Of a DNA stretch of 64,000 nt, positions 1 to 8,822 are shown piece by piece (position 1 is the stretch's first letter; every line of letters starts with the position of its first letter). Both the position numbers and the translations under genes were made by a program. This DNA comes from Colwellia psychrerythraea (GTDB lineage: Bacteria > Pseudomonadota > Gammaproteobacteria > Enterobacterales > Alteromonadaceae): NCBI GenBank assembly GCA_002163005.1, contig MAAF01000025.1, positions 124,001 through 188,000 on the forward strand, in the 5' to 3' direction. The notes below the pieces were generated by a model. The model searched no databases. It had not been told where the DNA came from and saw only the letters and a program-made list of their open reading frames with translations.

Positions 1-1050
1 AAAATTGACCCAAATAACTTTCGCTTTCATATTGATGTTTCAAACGATAAAGGTGGAGCGTTTTGTCTGGGAGAAGATGATTTTTGCGATTTTTGGATTG
101 ACTTAGGCGATCGCCTAGAGAGTACTTCCTATAAGTATCTAATACTCGCGGAGTATATTGGCTATGAAGACATTTATAATCAGAAAATTCCAATGGTTAC
201 ATTTTCTGTGGTTTTACGGAAAAACCCTGTCATAGATTTTCCTAAAATGGTATCAGGGAAGGGTGACGATAGTTATTGGGATTATAAGTACAATAATCAA
301 AAGGCCATCATCGAGCAAAATGAAAATCAACTTGCCGTAAAGTGCGAGCCATTTTTTGACCATGACAGTAAGACAAGTGCGGCTCCAGAGCCTCCTATTA
401 TGACAAATTTTGGGGATGGTATTGTAAGAGCATGTGGTGCTATCGGGGGAAAAGTGAGTAGTCATGAATTTGAGGCACTAATTGACGATAATTGGAACAG
501 CTTGATCAAATTGTATCCCAGAGATTGGTCAATTTTACCTAAAAAAGAAATTGTATCCAAGCTTAAACAGATATGGCTCACTCAGGATGGATTTAATCAT
601 GTTTTTTGTGGTGATTGGGACGATGGTTTGATCGGTGGTCTCCATTTTCGAGGCCGCTATCTGCAATTGCAGAATGAGGGAAAAGCTTGCTACAAAGAGT
701 CTCCCGATGAAGAAGTTATTGATGGCAAAATATATACAATCGGCGTAGTTAGTAAAGATGGTTCCAATCGACACTATAAAAAAGGATACGCCCTTAAACA
801 AAGCGGATTAGATCTATTTTCTCTTGGTATTACCGCGTTTGAATACTGCAATAACGATGCAAACTGGAAGCCATATAAGTCCAATTTCGATAAGGTTTTC
901 TATATCAACGATACTGATGAGAAAGTTGACTATCAAGTGATATGCAAAGCTAAAGATCCACTAGATAAGCTTACTTACGGAATACTAACAATATACCCAG
1001 ACGCAACCCCTAACAAGAGTGCTACATTTAGTGTTAGCAAGAATGATTAA
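1..1050 (+). CDS. EndoU-like ribonuclease-fold protein (5' end outside window)
   Basis: The frame is open from base 1, so the first visible Met (base 193) is probably internal; 349 residues are visible. The C-terminal half has the motif order of XendoU/EndoU endoribonucleases: a first His in FNHVFCG (visible residue about 200), a second His in GGLHFRGRY (about 215), and a Lys in HYKKGYALKQ (about 260) followed by the hydrophobic stretch LDLFSLGITAFEYC. In known EndoU enzymes two His and one Lys form the active site cutting RNA at uridines. No signal peptide can be judged because the N-terminus is missing. The N-terminal half is not recognised. The assignment rests on motif reading only; a non-nuclease protein with a similar fold is possible. 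Confidence 0.5.
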   Translation, partial: KIDPNNFRFHIDVSNDKGGAFCLGEDDFCDFWIDLGDRLESTSYKYLILAEYIGYEDIYNQKIPMVTFSVVLRKNPVIDFPKMVSGKGDDSYWDYKYNNQKAIIEQNENQLAVKCEPFFDHDSKTSAAPEPPIMTNFGDGIVRACGAIGGKVSSHEFEALIDDNWNSLIKLYPRDWSILPKKEIVSKLKQIWLTQDGFNHVFCGDWDDGLIGGLHFRGRYLQLQNEGKACYKESPDEEVIDGKIYTIGVVSKDGSNRHYKKGYALKQSGLDLFSLGITAFEYCNNDANWKPYKSNFDKVFYINDTDEKVDYQVICKAKDPLDKLTYGILTIYPDATPNKSATFSVSKND

Positions 1051-1373
1051 ATTAAGGTATGTGTTGGCATGTTAAATCAACCAATCGCACTTCAGATTAT
1101 CATCCCTTTGTATTTGAGTTTTGCAGATATAGCAATGAGAGTTCCCCATAAAAAACTAATCCAAACTTGATATTTCATGTATAAATTTATGTCTTGAATG
1201 TGGTGTTTAGTGACGATTAAGTGATATTGTTTAAGCAATAAATTTGTAAATCAATCAGCTACACACATGCTACAAATAAAGAGTGTCGATTGGTCGTTAA
1301 TACTGTAAATTATTGATGCGTATCTAATTACAGCTTTTCTAAAAGTCATTAACAGGGCGTTAGTAGTTTCAAT
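1051..1373. other. Intergenic stretch, nothing recognised
   Basis: AT-rich gap of 323 bases between the EndoU-like gene and a membrane protein gene. I see no convincing ORF, RNA gene or strong terminator in it. Confidence 0.5.
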
Positions 1374-1838
1374 ATGAATTATCAAAATTTCGTAATCGCA
1401 AGAGTTCTACATGTTATTGCAGTCGTATTGTGGATAGGAGGGGTTGCCTTTGTTACAACCGTTCTAATTCCAGCAATAAGAAAATCTCAGGCTCCTGAAG
1501 AAAGGCTAAAAACCTTCGAATTACTAGAAAGTAAATTTAGTTTCCAATCAAAGCTCACTACTTTACTGGCGGGTATATCAGGTTTTTACATGCTTCATGC
1601 CATGGGCGGTTGGTTAACCATGTCATGGTGGACGTACTTAATGATATTTGTATGGTTTGTATTTACGCTCGTGTTATTTGTCCTAGAGCCACTATTTTTA
1701 CATAAATGGTTTCATCTAAAAGCTCAAGTAAACCCAGAAAAATCATTTTTTATTTTACAGGTAATGCATATCGTGCTGTTGCTAATTAGTTTACTTTCAA
1801 TTTTTGGTGGAGTTGCGGGGGCGCATGGTCTACTGTAA
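1374..1838 (+). CDS. Small integral membrane protein, CopD/HemJ-like style
   Basis: A 154-residue protein with four hydrophobic segments (about residues 7-32, 60-77, 83-105, 127-153) and an N-terminal ARVLHVIAVVLWIGGVAF stretch. The His and Trp in a first helix of this kind are typical of small membrane proteins related to CopD and HemJ families, where such His residues may bind haem or copper. It stands alone, with a hairpin about 28 bases after its stop. Function is unknown; the family resemblance is weak and based on the first helix only. Confidence 0.6.
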   Translation: MNYQNFVIARVLHVIAVVLWIGGVAFVTTVLIPAIRKSQAPEERLKTFELLESKFSFQSKLTTLLAGISGFYMLHAMGGWLTMSWWTYLMIFVWFVFTLVLFVLEPLFLHKWFHLKAQVNPEKSFFILQVMHIVLLLISLLSIFGGVAGAHGLL

Positions 1839-2262
1839 ATCCAAACCTCTACTAACAACTCATTGCACCGGAAATTTTAGGGCTGCACCCAAAAGTTCCG
1901 GTGAATTCCAATGTTATCGATACAAAACACTAATCCGAATTCAGTTTTTGCCCATTAGTGCTAATGTCTCGAATGTGGTAGCTAGTGACCTTAGAACAAT
2001 GAACTCAAGGCTCAAGGCCGTCATTGATAATTCATTAATAGCTTGACACAATATTGGATATAAAAACTCACTCTGTGGTATTTGTTGTCATAATAATAGT
2101 TTTGATGTGAACCTTAATGACTACACAGTGTCTAAACCATCTTGGTGGCTTATCACTACTTATTGATTTAAAGCATATTATAACATTTAAATAGTAATAA
2201 GCTGTTATGTATTTAAACCTAAACTTTCAATAAAACACTAAATATTATTAAGGGATAAAATT
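1839..2262. other. Intergenic stretch with one hairpin
   Basis: Gap of 424 bases. It holds the hairpin at 1866-1903 and otherwise AT-rich DNA. The 80-codon open frame here overlaps the preceding gene out of frame and has no protein-like character, so I do not call it. Confidence 0.5.
1866..1903. terminator. Stem-loop after the membrane protein gene
   Basis: CACCGGAA pairs perfectly with TTCCGGTG, and the inner arms TTTAGGG / CCCAAAA extend the stem around a CTGCA loop. There is no T-run after it, so it may be a processing or barrier structure rather than an efficient intrinsic terminator. Confidence 0.4.
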
Positions 2263-2493
2263 ATGGAAACACCTATTCATTCAATAGTTTCATTATTTGA
2301 TCAATTAGGGCTAAACAGCACAGAAGAAGGCATCAGCAACTTCATAGAAAAAAATGGTTCGTTGTCGGATAGTATAGAGTTGCACAAGGCATCCTTCTGG
2401 AACCCTTCACAAGCGACCTTTTTAAAGGAGGTGTTAGATGAAGATGCTGATTGGGTTGAGATAGTAAATCAACTAGATGAAATGTTGCGGTGA
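2263..2493 (+). CDS. DUF2789 family protein
   Basis: A 76-residue acidic protein matching the DUF2789 pattern: LFDQLGL near residue 11, the KASFWNPSQATFLKEV block in the middle, and DADWVEIVNQLDEML at the end. AAGGG lies 8-12 bases before the ATG. The family is common in gammaproteobacteria and has no assigned function. It is a single-gene unit here, followed by more than 1 kb without genes. Confidence 0.85.
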   Translation: METPIHSIVSLFDQLGLNSTEEGISNFIEKNGSLSDSIELHKASFWNPSQATFLKEVLDEDADWVEIVNQLDEMLR

Positions 2494-3550
2494 CGTCATA
2501 CATATCAAGGTAATCAAACGGACTTGTAACAGTTTACCGAGTTCCGTTTCGCTTCACATTATAGCCAACAATTACAAGCCGCTTATTTCGGCGTTATTGC
2601 TAATGTTCCCTTGGTGCGCTTTATAGACCTCTCTATAGGGTGTACCTAGTTCAAATGTGGTGGCTAAACTCCCTCCGTTCCGCCGGAGCCATAAGCTCAT
2701 GGAACTGCTTTCCCGCAACGCGTACTAGGTGTTGGTGATCTCCAGCCTCAAAATAAACTACATCCTGCTGACCAAGACAGCTTCTGTTGTCCCAGATAGT
2801 TTTTATTTCATATCATCCAAGGCGTTGGTTACACTGCTTAAACAGAAATACATCCGCGTCAAGTTTGTGTCGATTTCTCCCTCTCAAGACTAGCCTTTAC
2901 TGGATAGCTCTGACTAGGTCGAAAGCACCTTAGAAAATATTGCTTGTGTCTGCTATCTCAGAAAGAGAGACAATAATAAAATGATGTTTTAGTAAAAGTC
3001 TTAGACCGATTTGTGGCAGCTACTGCCCTTAGAGCAGTCTAGTGCATGCACTGTAAGTTTAACTTTAGAAACTCAATATTTAAAAAATACCCTAACGGCT
3101 TTTCAGTGCGCTAAGCGGAATAAAAATTTTGAAATTATTTGTGTTGGTCGAGGTCAACTGAACACCAGTTAGTTGACTTAAGCATGTAGGCAGCTAACTT
3201 GATAATCATTGGCATAGCAGACGTTCCAAAAATTGGTTTTGAGACTAATTTCATGATCAAAAAATCAAAATACAGTTATAGAGCGAGAACAATCTCTATG
3301 ACTGCTGCAAGCTCATTCCTGCCGTTAACCTTCCATTACTTGGTGTTAACTTTGAGCTATAAGCGTGCAATTATTTAGTAAAACCTACGATCATTCCTGT
3401 CTTCTTTGCGAGATATAAATGACATAATTTTACTCTTCAACATCATAATTAAATTAGTTTAAAAATATTTCACTTAAATTTCGTCTTTTTTTAACGTCCT
3501 TCGTCTTACTAGGTATAAATCACTTAAACTTAATATGAAGAGACCTAAAA
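2494..3550. other. Long gene-free stretch, possibly decayed element
   Basis: More than 1 kb without a credible ORF. The part at about 2560-2950 is richer in GC than its surroundings and, read on the minus strand, gives protein-like pieces broken by stops, which suggests a decayed element. At 3086-3120 and 5998-6045 there are similar short blocks ending in GCGCTAAGCGG, part of a dispersed degenerate repeat. Just before the GST operon the sequence TTCGTCTT occurs twice (about 3480-3507). Confidence 0.4.
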
Positions 3551-4249
3551 ATGATTAAAATAGTTAGTTACAAAATATGCCCTTTTGTACAACGTGTTAC
3601 TGCGGCATTAGAGGCCAAAAAAATACCCTTTGAAATTGAATATATCAGTCTTAAAGATAAACCACAGTGGTTTTTGGATATATCCCCTAATGGACAAGTA
3701 CCCATCATGGTGACAGAGACAGGAACTACACTTTTTGAGTCAGATGCCATTATTGAATATATCGAAGATGAATACGGTGCATTAGAAAAAGACGTGATTA
3801 ATGAGCAACGTGCTCTTGACCGAGCATGGAGTTACTTAGGTTCAAAAAATTATCTTGTTCAATGTGGAACGATGAGTAGTAAAGATGATGTAACCTTTAA
3901 AGAACGCTCTGAGAAATTAATTACTGCATTTACAAAAATGGAAAAACAATTATCTAGCAATTCTACATTCTACAAATCAAACACGTTAAGCAATGTAGAT
4001 ATTGCATGGTTGCCACTATTACACCGAGCATACATTGTAAAAAAATATACAGATTATGATTTCTTATGTGGATTACCCCAAACACAAGCATGGCAGAAAG
4101 CAGTGTTAGCTACAGGTATCTCAGAAAAAACAGTTTCAGAGGACTTCGAACAGTTATTTAAAGATTTTTACTTAACAAATACATACCTTGGTGAAGGAAA
4201 AGATGTTCAACAAAGTGAAGGTTGTGGCTCTACTAGTTGCTGCGGATAA
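3551..4249 (+). CDS. Glutathione S-transferase family protein with Cys-rich tail
   Basis: A 232-residue protein with an N-terminal thioredoxin-fold GST domain (YKICPFVQRV; Cys at residue 9 in the catalytic position, as in omega- and lambda-type GSTs), the cis-Pro segment GQVPIMV, the ESDAIIEYIE motif, and an all-helical C-terminal domain. A Cys catalytic residue normally favours deglutathionylation or thiol transfer rather than conjugation. It ends in an unusual tail, GCGSTSCCG, that could bind metal or form disulfides. It is the first gene of a GST-GST-sigma factor run; the second GST lacks the tail. Confidence 0.85.
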   Translation: MIKIVSYKICPFVQRVTAALEAKKIPFEIEYISLKDKPQWFLDISPNGQVPIMVTETGTTLFESDAIIEYIEDEYGALEKDVINEQRALDRAWSYLGSKNYLVQCGTMSSKDDVTFKERSEKLITAFTKMEKQLSSNSTFYKSNTLSNVDIAWLPLLHRAYIVKKYTDYDFLCGLPQTQAWQKAVLATGISEKTVSEDFEQLFKDFYLTNTYLGEGKDVQQSEGCGSTSCCG

Positions 4250-4314
4250 TTCCTTGAACAAGAGGTCGTTAAATACACCTCTTGTTTCTCTTACTTTTTA
4301 ATGAGGAAATCATC

Positions 4315-4950
4315 ATGATTAAAGTGATTAGTTTTAAAATTTGTCCATTTTATCAATATGTAACAGCGATGCTTGAAGCCACCAATACACCTTATGAAGT
4401 CGAATATGCTGATTTTGACAATTGTTTGTTCGATGTTTCACCAAACGGGAAAGCACCTATATTAATTACGGATATCAAAGAAGTGCTATTTGATGCCGAT
4501 GCTATTGTTAGTTATTTAGGCGCACTGTATAAAGGGTTATACATATCAAAAACCAAAGCGGAATCTGCATTAATTGAAGCTTGGGCAAATTACGGTTCAA
4601 AAAATTACGTACCACAGTGTAGTACAATGAGAAGCGCGAGCGAGGATGAGTATCAGTCAAATTTGACGATATTCACTAAATCTTTAGTCAATATCGAGCG
4701 ACAACTAGGTGAGTATACTTACTTTAATGGTGAGCAACTTAGTCTCGTAGATATTGCTTGGTTGCCTATTTTGTATCGAGCACACTTAATAGAAAAGCAC
4801 GCTAAGGTAGACTTTCTAGCTCAATACCCTAAAGTTAAAGCATGGCAGAAAGCGATGTTATTTCTCGATATTGCCGAAAAATCAGTTTCTCCCGATTTTG
4901 AACAAATATTTGTAGATTTCTACCTTTCCGCTAGCTACCTAGCTAAATGA
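4315..4950 (+). CDS. Glutathione S-transferase family protein, paralogue
   Basis: A 211-residue paralogue of the preceding gene, sharing FKICPFYQYV at the N-terminus, SPNGKAPI, and a near-identical centre and end (WANYGSKNYVPQCSTM, SVSPDFEQIFVDFYL). I take the ATG at 4315 because GAGG sits 8 bases upstream; an upstream TTG at 4282 in frame has no such site. The pair probably arose by tandem duplication. Only 25 bases separate it from the SigZ-like gene, which suggests one transcript. Confidence 0.85.
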   Translation: MIKVISFKICPFYQYVTAMLEATNTPYEVEYADFDNCLFDVSPNGKAPILITDIKEVLFDADAIVSYLGALYKGLYISKTKAESALIEAWANYGSKNYVPQCSTMRSASEDEYQSNLTIFTKSLVNIERQLGEYTYFNGEQLSLVDIAWLPILYRAHLIEKHAKVDFLAQYPKVKAWQKAMLFLDIAEKSVSPDFEQIFVDFYLSASYLAK

Positions 4951-4974
4951 TAAAAACATAAACGGTGATAGTTG

Positions 4975-5517
4975 ATGAATATAGAGAAAATTTGGTTAGA
5001 GTATCAAGCAAAACTGAAAGCATTCTTACGTAAGAATGTCTCTAACCCTGCTGACGTTGATGATCTTCTACAAGAAATTTTGATTAAAAGTTATCAGAAT
5101 TTTAATGCTGTAAAAGACACAAAAAAAGTTAAGTCTTGGTTATTCCAAATAGCTAATAACACGATTATTGATTTTTACCGAAAACGAGCTAGAACATCAG
5201 AGGTTACATCAAGCGATCTTTGGTACGAGGAAGCAGAAGAGGAAGTGCTCACTCAATTATCGCAATGCGTATTGCCGTTTATTAAAGGCTTACCTGATGA
5301 AGAAGCTAATTTGCTTATCGCTATCGAAATAGAAGGGGAATCACAAAAGCAATTTTCAGAGAAAAATAACATCAAATATTCAACGCTAAAATCGAGAGTA
5401 CAAAAAAGCCGTCAAATGCTCTTTCAGTTATTCAATGATTGTTGCGAATTAACTATTGATCAAAAAGGAAACTTGGAGAAGTTTCAGTCAAAAGGGCAGA
5501 GTTGTTCAAATTGTTAA
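4975..5517 (+). CDS. sigZ: ECF RNA polymerase sigma factor, SigZ type
   Basis: A 180-residue sigma-70 family ECF factor. Region 2 is at about residues 7-75 (VDDLLQEILIKSYQNF, then KVKSWLFQIANNTIIDFYRK), and region 4 at about 105-155 (QKQFSEKNNIKYSTLKSRVQ). The tail CCELTIDQKGNLEKF...SCSNC is the signature end of SigZ factors, whose Cys pairs may sense metal or redox state. ATG at 4975 is used; a TTG one codon upstream is possible. No anti-sigma gene follows. Its co-location with two Cys-type GSTs suggests a thiol- or metal-stress regulon, but this is inference. Confidence 0.85.
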   Translation: MNIEKIWLEYQAKLKAFLRKNVSNPADVDDLLQEILIKSYQNFNAVKDTKKVKSWLFQIANNTIIDFYRKRARTSEVTSSDLWYEEAEEEVLTQLSQCVLPFIKGLPDEEANLLIAIEIEGESQKQFSEKNNIKYSTLKSRVQKSRQMLFQLFNDCCELTIDQKGNLEKFQSKGQSCSNC

Positions 5518-6326
5518 TTTTTCTTTGCACACCAATAGGAAATTTTTAATATTTTTTGCATAATCGACTTATGGAAGTCATGCTAATACAATTACGCGAA
5601 CGACCGCTGTGGTGACTTAGTTAGCACTCAGGCTTAACGGGTTACTGGCAAAAACCATCATCAAGATACAGATGTCCATATCTATATCGAACGTCTGCTA
5701 TCAGGAAGCGGCTAACTTAATGTGGTTGTTAAGCCATGTCAGCTGTAGATCAAAACAGACTAAAAATTTTAGTGAAAATTATCAAATGCTAACTTCCGCA
5801 GTGTGGCCAGCCTGTGTGAAAACTATTTTGAACTGGTGTAATTCGATAATATCAACGAAATAAGGCGCTGTAGATTAAATTCTGAAGTGCGTTTGATAAT
5901 AAACCACCTATTAATTTACGTAGCGTCGCATAAAAAATTTACGCTGGGAGTTTTCACACAGCCTGTGGCATAAGTAACGATTAAAACAAATTCCCCAAAC
6001 GGCGTAGTTTTTTAGCACTAATTTTTTTAGCGCTAAGCGGAAGTCTCAGAGTCACTGTAGCCAAGGTCTGCTTCAATCTGCAAAGCTGACGTTAACATTA
6101 GGTCTGTGAATGTTAACTATGAGCCTAAAACAGCCATGAGTTTTAATTCTGTTTTTTATTATGTGTTTTACAATATTCTCATTTTCTCATTGATACAAGT
6201 GGAATGCAATCTTACACTTACTTACACTCTGTCTACACATTGATCACACGTACTTACTTAAAGAGCACCCCCTAACCTGTATAATGAATACAATATTAAC
6301 AAGCTCAAGTACAAAGGTATTCATTC
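5518..6326. other. Gene-free stretch with degenerate repeat
   Basis: About 800 bases with no credible gene. The segment around 6035-6130 has the GCGCTAAGCGGAAG block followed by a GTTAACATT...ATGTTAACTATGAGCC arrangement. Similar pieces occur near 3110 and 3320-3360, so I read it as a degenerate dispersed repeat. A 63-codon frame at 5672-5863 has no protein-like character. Confidence 0.4.
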
Positions 6327-6887
6327 ATGTTGAAAAACATACTAACCCTTACTCTCGTTTTATCAGCTAATGCCATGGCTAATCAAAATCAAGTAATTGA
6401 AAGTCCTCATTCTGTATTTATTGCCGCTGGATTCGGTGATACAGAATTTAAGCGTGAAAACTCTGAAAATATAACTTACGATTTTGATGATAATGCATCA
6501 ATCCAAATGGGTTACCGCTACCAATTTACAGATATATTTTCTGTTGATACGCGATATATCAACTCCTCCTCTTTTGGCTTTAAACAAGTTCTTTCTCTTG
6601 GCTTATTAGAAGGGTCTATTGATTACTCTACTTTTTCAGTATCAGGTCAAGCAAGGAAATCAATTACACAAAACTCATATCTTTATGGGAATTTAGGTGT
6701 CGCTAGGTATAACTGGGATTATGAAACATCTAAAATAGGTGTAGATGATTCTGGATTTGGAGGATTATTTTCTTTAGGTTATAGATATCAGTGGAGCAAA
6801 ATTGAACTTTCTTTAGAGCATCAATGGTTAACAATGGGTGATATGAAAGCAAGTAATTTAACTGCTGAAGTTGGCTATAGATTCTAG
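6327..6887 (+). CDS. Outer-membrane beta-barrel protein
   Basis: A 186-residue protein with a signal peptide (MLKNILTLTLVLSANAMA, cleavage near residue 18) and alternating beta-strand patterns such as SIQMGYRYQF, YGNLGVARYNW and FSLGYRYQW. It ends in EVGYRF with the terminal Phe typical of barrels inserted by the Bam complex. Size and pattern fit an eight-strand barrel of the OmpA/OmpX/porin-like families. Ligand or role is not visible. A run of ten C lies 25 bases after the stop. Confidence 0.8.
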   Translation: MLKNILTLTLVLSANAMANQNQVIESPHSVFIAAGFGDTEFKRENSENITYDFDDNASIQMGYRYQFTDIFSVDTRYINSSSFGFKQVLSLGLLEGSIDYSTFSVSGQARKSITQNSYLYGNLGVARYNWDYETSKIGVDDSGFGGLFSLGYRYQWSKIELSLEHQWLTMGDMKASNLTAEVGYRF

Positions 6888-7037
6888 TATTTCAATGGAT
6901 ATAGGCTAAATCCCCCCCCCCTAGGACTAAAAGACTATATTGTCGGATCACTTGCAGTTAGATAGGTAAAGGCTAATGTCCGCTTTCGTATCTAAACTGC
7001 CCCTTAACTGAGATGAATTTGGTTCATAAAAAACGTC

Positions 7038-7218
7038 CGCAAAGTGGTAGGAAGCGTCCATACTTCCTGAGTTCTTCATGATTCAAATATTTATAGTTTC
7101 AGACAGCTCTAGTGCGTCATCAACTTCGATACCAAGATAACGAACTGTACTTTCTAGTTTTGTGTGACCAAGCAATATCTGAACTGCTTTCAGGTTCTTA
7201 GTTTTTTTATAGATCAAA
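7038..7218 (-). pseudogene. Truncated copy of integrase 3' end
   Basis: About 180 bases nearly identical to 9121-9299, covering the end of a tyrosine recombinase gene (reading frame for LGHTKLESTVRYLGIEVDDA and the stop) and a short flank starting with GTGGTAGGAAGCG. The match stops sharply at ATAGATCAA, where the 37-base tandem repeat begins. Only the C-terminal part with the catalytic His and Tyr remains, so it cannot be functional. Confidence 0.8.
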
Positions 7219-7291
7219 AATCAATGGGGTCAGAGCGATTGATTTCAGCTAGTGAAATCAATGGGGTCAGAGCGATTGATTTCAGCTAGTG
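7218..7291. repeat. Perfect 37-base tandem repeat, REP-like
   Basis: Two exact copies, 7218-7254 and 7255-7291, with the core TCAATGGGGTCAGAGCGATT. The complement of the core, TCTGACCCC, returns near 7381, followed by another GACCCC. Such GGGGTCAGA palindromes resemble REP or MITE ends linked to Y1-type (RAYT) transposases; none is encoded here. Confidence 0.7.
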
Positions 7292-7571
7292 GGATTTAAT
7301 TGCTGATAAGTTTGTAGTACTTTGAAAACATGTCGATACAGATACCTGAAAGACCGCTTTAGTGGCTTTAATCAAATTGTTCTGACCCCTTAGATTGACC
7401 CCTTAGATTTCAGAAAATTTTATCAGCAGGTTTTCTAATGCTGATTTTAGCTACGTAATAGAGGTCAATATCATTTTTTAGGCATTAATAAAGACATACA
7501 GACAAAGTCAGTCATTTTGTATGCCTTAATCAACTTGTTGTGGAGCTAGCACTTAGGTCTAGAAAGATATA

Positions 7572-8078
7572 TTAAGCGTGAATTATTTGAGCTAACTCTT
7601 CATTAGATGGTAATTTTTCACTAATAATTTCTCCTGTCAGACTATGGTACGCTAAACCTGCCATCACTTTTTTAAATATACTTTTCATTACAGGTTGCAT
7701 TATCAATTGCCCCATAACCCAACCTAGCGGTCCACCTTTGACAACAAAATCCGCTGACATATAGATTTCACTGCTATTTTCATCAATAGGCGTCACTTTC
7801 ATTTCTGATTGCATGCTTTTTAGTGGCATTGAATGATTAGAAATATCCATCTTATAGCCTTGCCCTTCTTGGTATTCAATAATCTCTTCTACAAGGCTTG
7901 AGCCGTCATTAAAAGTACAGGTTCTTTTTGCGCCTAAACCTGAGCTAATTTCATTGGCGCTAGCTGATGATTTAATCGTCATAGCAAACTTTTTAATGTT
8001 GTTATAGTCCTCAAGAACCTTCCAAACTTTTTCTGCTGGTACGTTTACCTTTAATGTCTTTTCACAATGATGTGCCAT
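7572..8078 (-). CDS. SRPBCC family protein
   Basis: A 168-residue protein of the START/Bet v1-like SRPBCC fold. It shows VNVPAEKVWKVLEDYNNIKKF at the start (a polyketide-cyclase type opening), the central GLGAKRTCTFNDGSSLVEEI strands, and the long C-terminal helix. These proteins bind hydrophobic ligands. It lies 81 bases downstream of a TetR regulator gene on the same strand, so the two are probably co-transcribed and the regulator may respond to a ligand handled by this protein. Function remains unassigned. Confidence 0.8.
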   Translation of the reverse strand: MAHHCEKTLKVNVPAEKVWKVLEDYNNIKKFAMTIKSSASANEISSGLGAKRTCTFNDGSSLVEEIIEYQEGQGYKMDISNHSMPLKSMQSEMKVTPIDENSSEIYMSADFVVKGGPLGWVMGQLIMQPVMKSIFKKVMAGLAYHSLTGEIISEKLPSNEELAQIIHA

Positions 8079-8159
8079 GATATTTACCTTATATTTAATT
8101 AATTTCTACAAGCTAGCTAATAAATGATTAGATAGTGGAATGATTGTGCCTGTTGTTCT

Positions 8160-8822
8160 CTACCCGTTGGGTTGATTGCTTGCTTTTAAACCTTGAATAA
8201 TTATTTCGATTGATGTGGTTAAATCTTTTTCAAAATCTGGTTTCAATGCCTGAAATTCTTCAAGTTGATAAAGTTTTTTTAGTGCGTCACTTTGTGTGGT
8301 TGCTGTCCAAGAATTTGTCGTGGCTGCATAACTTAAGTTCAATAACTTAAAAGCCCTTTCACCTTCAATATCAGGGTAAACTCTCGTGATATCCAATGTG
8401 AGGCCATAAAGCAATTTCATCGCCAAACGCTTAAACTCCAGCAACTGTTCAAATGAGCTATTTCTTTCTAAAGAAGTAAAAAGAATAGGCATTAAATCTA
8501 GCAGATTGGGCTGTGACAACATCGAGTTTACCCAAATATCAGCAAAAGCTTTTGCCGCAACTTCTTGTTTAAGCGTTCGTAACTGCTGACTAAAATCACC
8601 TACCCACTGTTCAAATAAGTCGGCAAAGACATTCAAAAAAATTTCATCTTTCGAACTAAAGTAACGATACATGTTGGATTTGGTAAAACCTGCTTCAACA
8701 GCAATTGCGTTAAAACTCACTTTATCGTAGCCATTGTTTTTAAAAAGCGTAAAAGCAGCTTGATAAATAGCCTCTTTCCGCTCATTTTTCTTTTCGTCTG
8801 TTCTTGCTCGTTGCCAATTCAT
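8160..8822 (-). CDS. TetR/AcrR family transcriptional regulator
   Basis: A 220-residue regulator. The N-terminal helix-turn-helix is clear: KEAIYQAAFTLFKNNGYDKV, then FNAIAVEAGFTKSNMYRYFSSKDEIFLNVF (about residues 16-65). The C-terminal ligand-binding domain is all-helical and not specific. It is the first gene of a probable two-gene unit with the SRPBCC protein. By family habit it represses its own operon, with an operator expected in the gap beyond 8823; I could not point to a definite palindrome. The pair is bracketed by two integrase fragments, which hints at acquisition. Confidence 0.85.
   Translation of the reverse strand: MNWQRARTDEKKNERKEAIYQAAFTLFKNNGYDKVSFNAIAVEAGFTKSNMYRYFSSKDEIFLNVFADLFEQWVGDFSQQLRTLKQEVAAKAFADIWVNSMLSQPNLLDLMPILFTSLERNSSFEQLLEFKRLAMKLLYGLTLDITRVYPDIEGERAFKLLNLSYAATTNSWTATTQSDALKKLYQLEEFQALKPDFEKDLTTSIEIIIQGLKASNQPNG

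Larger units (their letters stand above)
6888..7571. other. Intergenic stretch of repeat debris
   Basis: About 680 bases without an intact gene. It contains the C10 run, a truncated copy of an integrase 3' end (7038-7218), a perfect 37-base tandem repeat (7218-7291) and partial inverted copies of the repeat core near 7381-7412. It looks like a landing place for mobile-element debris. Confidence 0.6.

Noticed and set aside
1804-2046. 80-codon open frame after the membrane protein gene
   Set aside because: Overlaps the preceding gene out of frame, spans the hairpin at 1866-1903 and has no protein-like composition or ribosome site.
2560-2700. Possible attC site of a chromosomal integron
   Set aside because: Some GTTA/CGCC-like pieces occur, but no complete R''-L''...L'-R' arrangement, no repeated copies and no integron integrase nearby.
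5672-5863. 63-codon open frame in the long gap
   Set aside because: Low-complexity translation, no good ribosome site, and it lies in repeat-like non-coding DNA.
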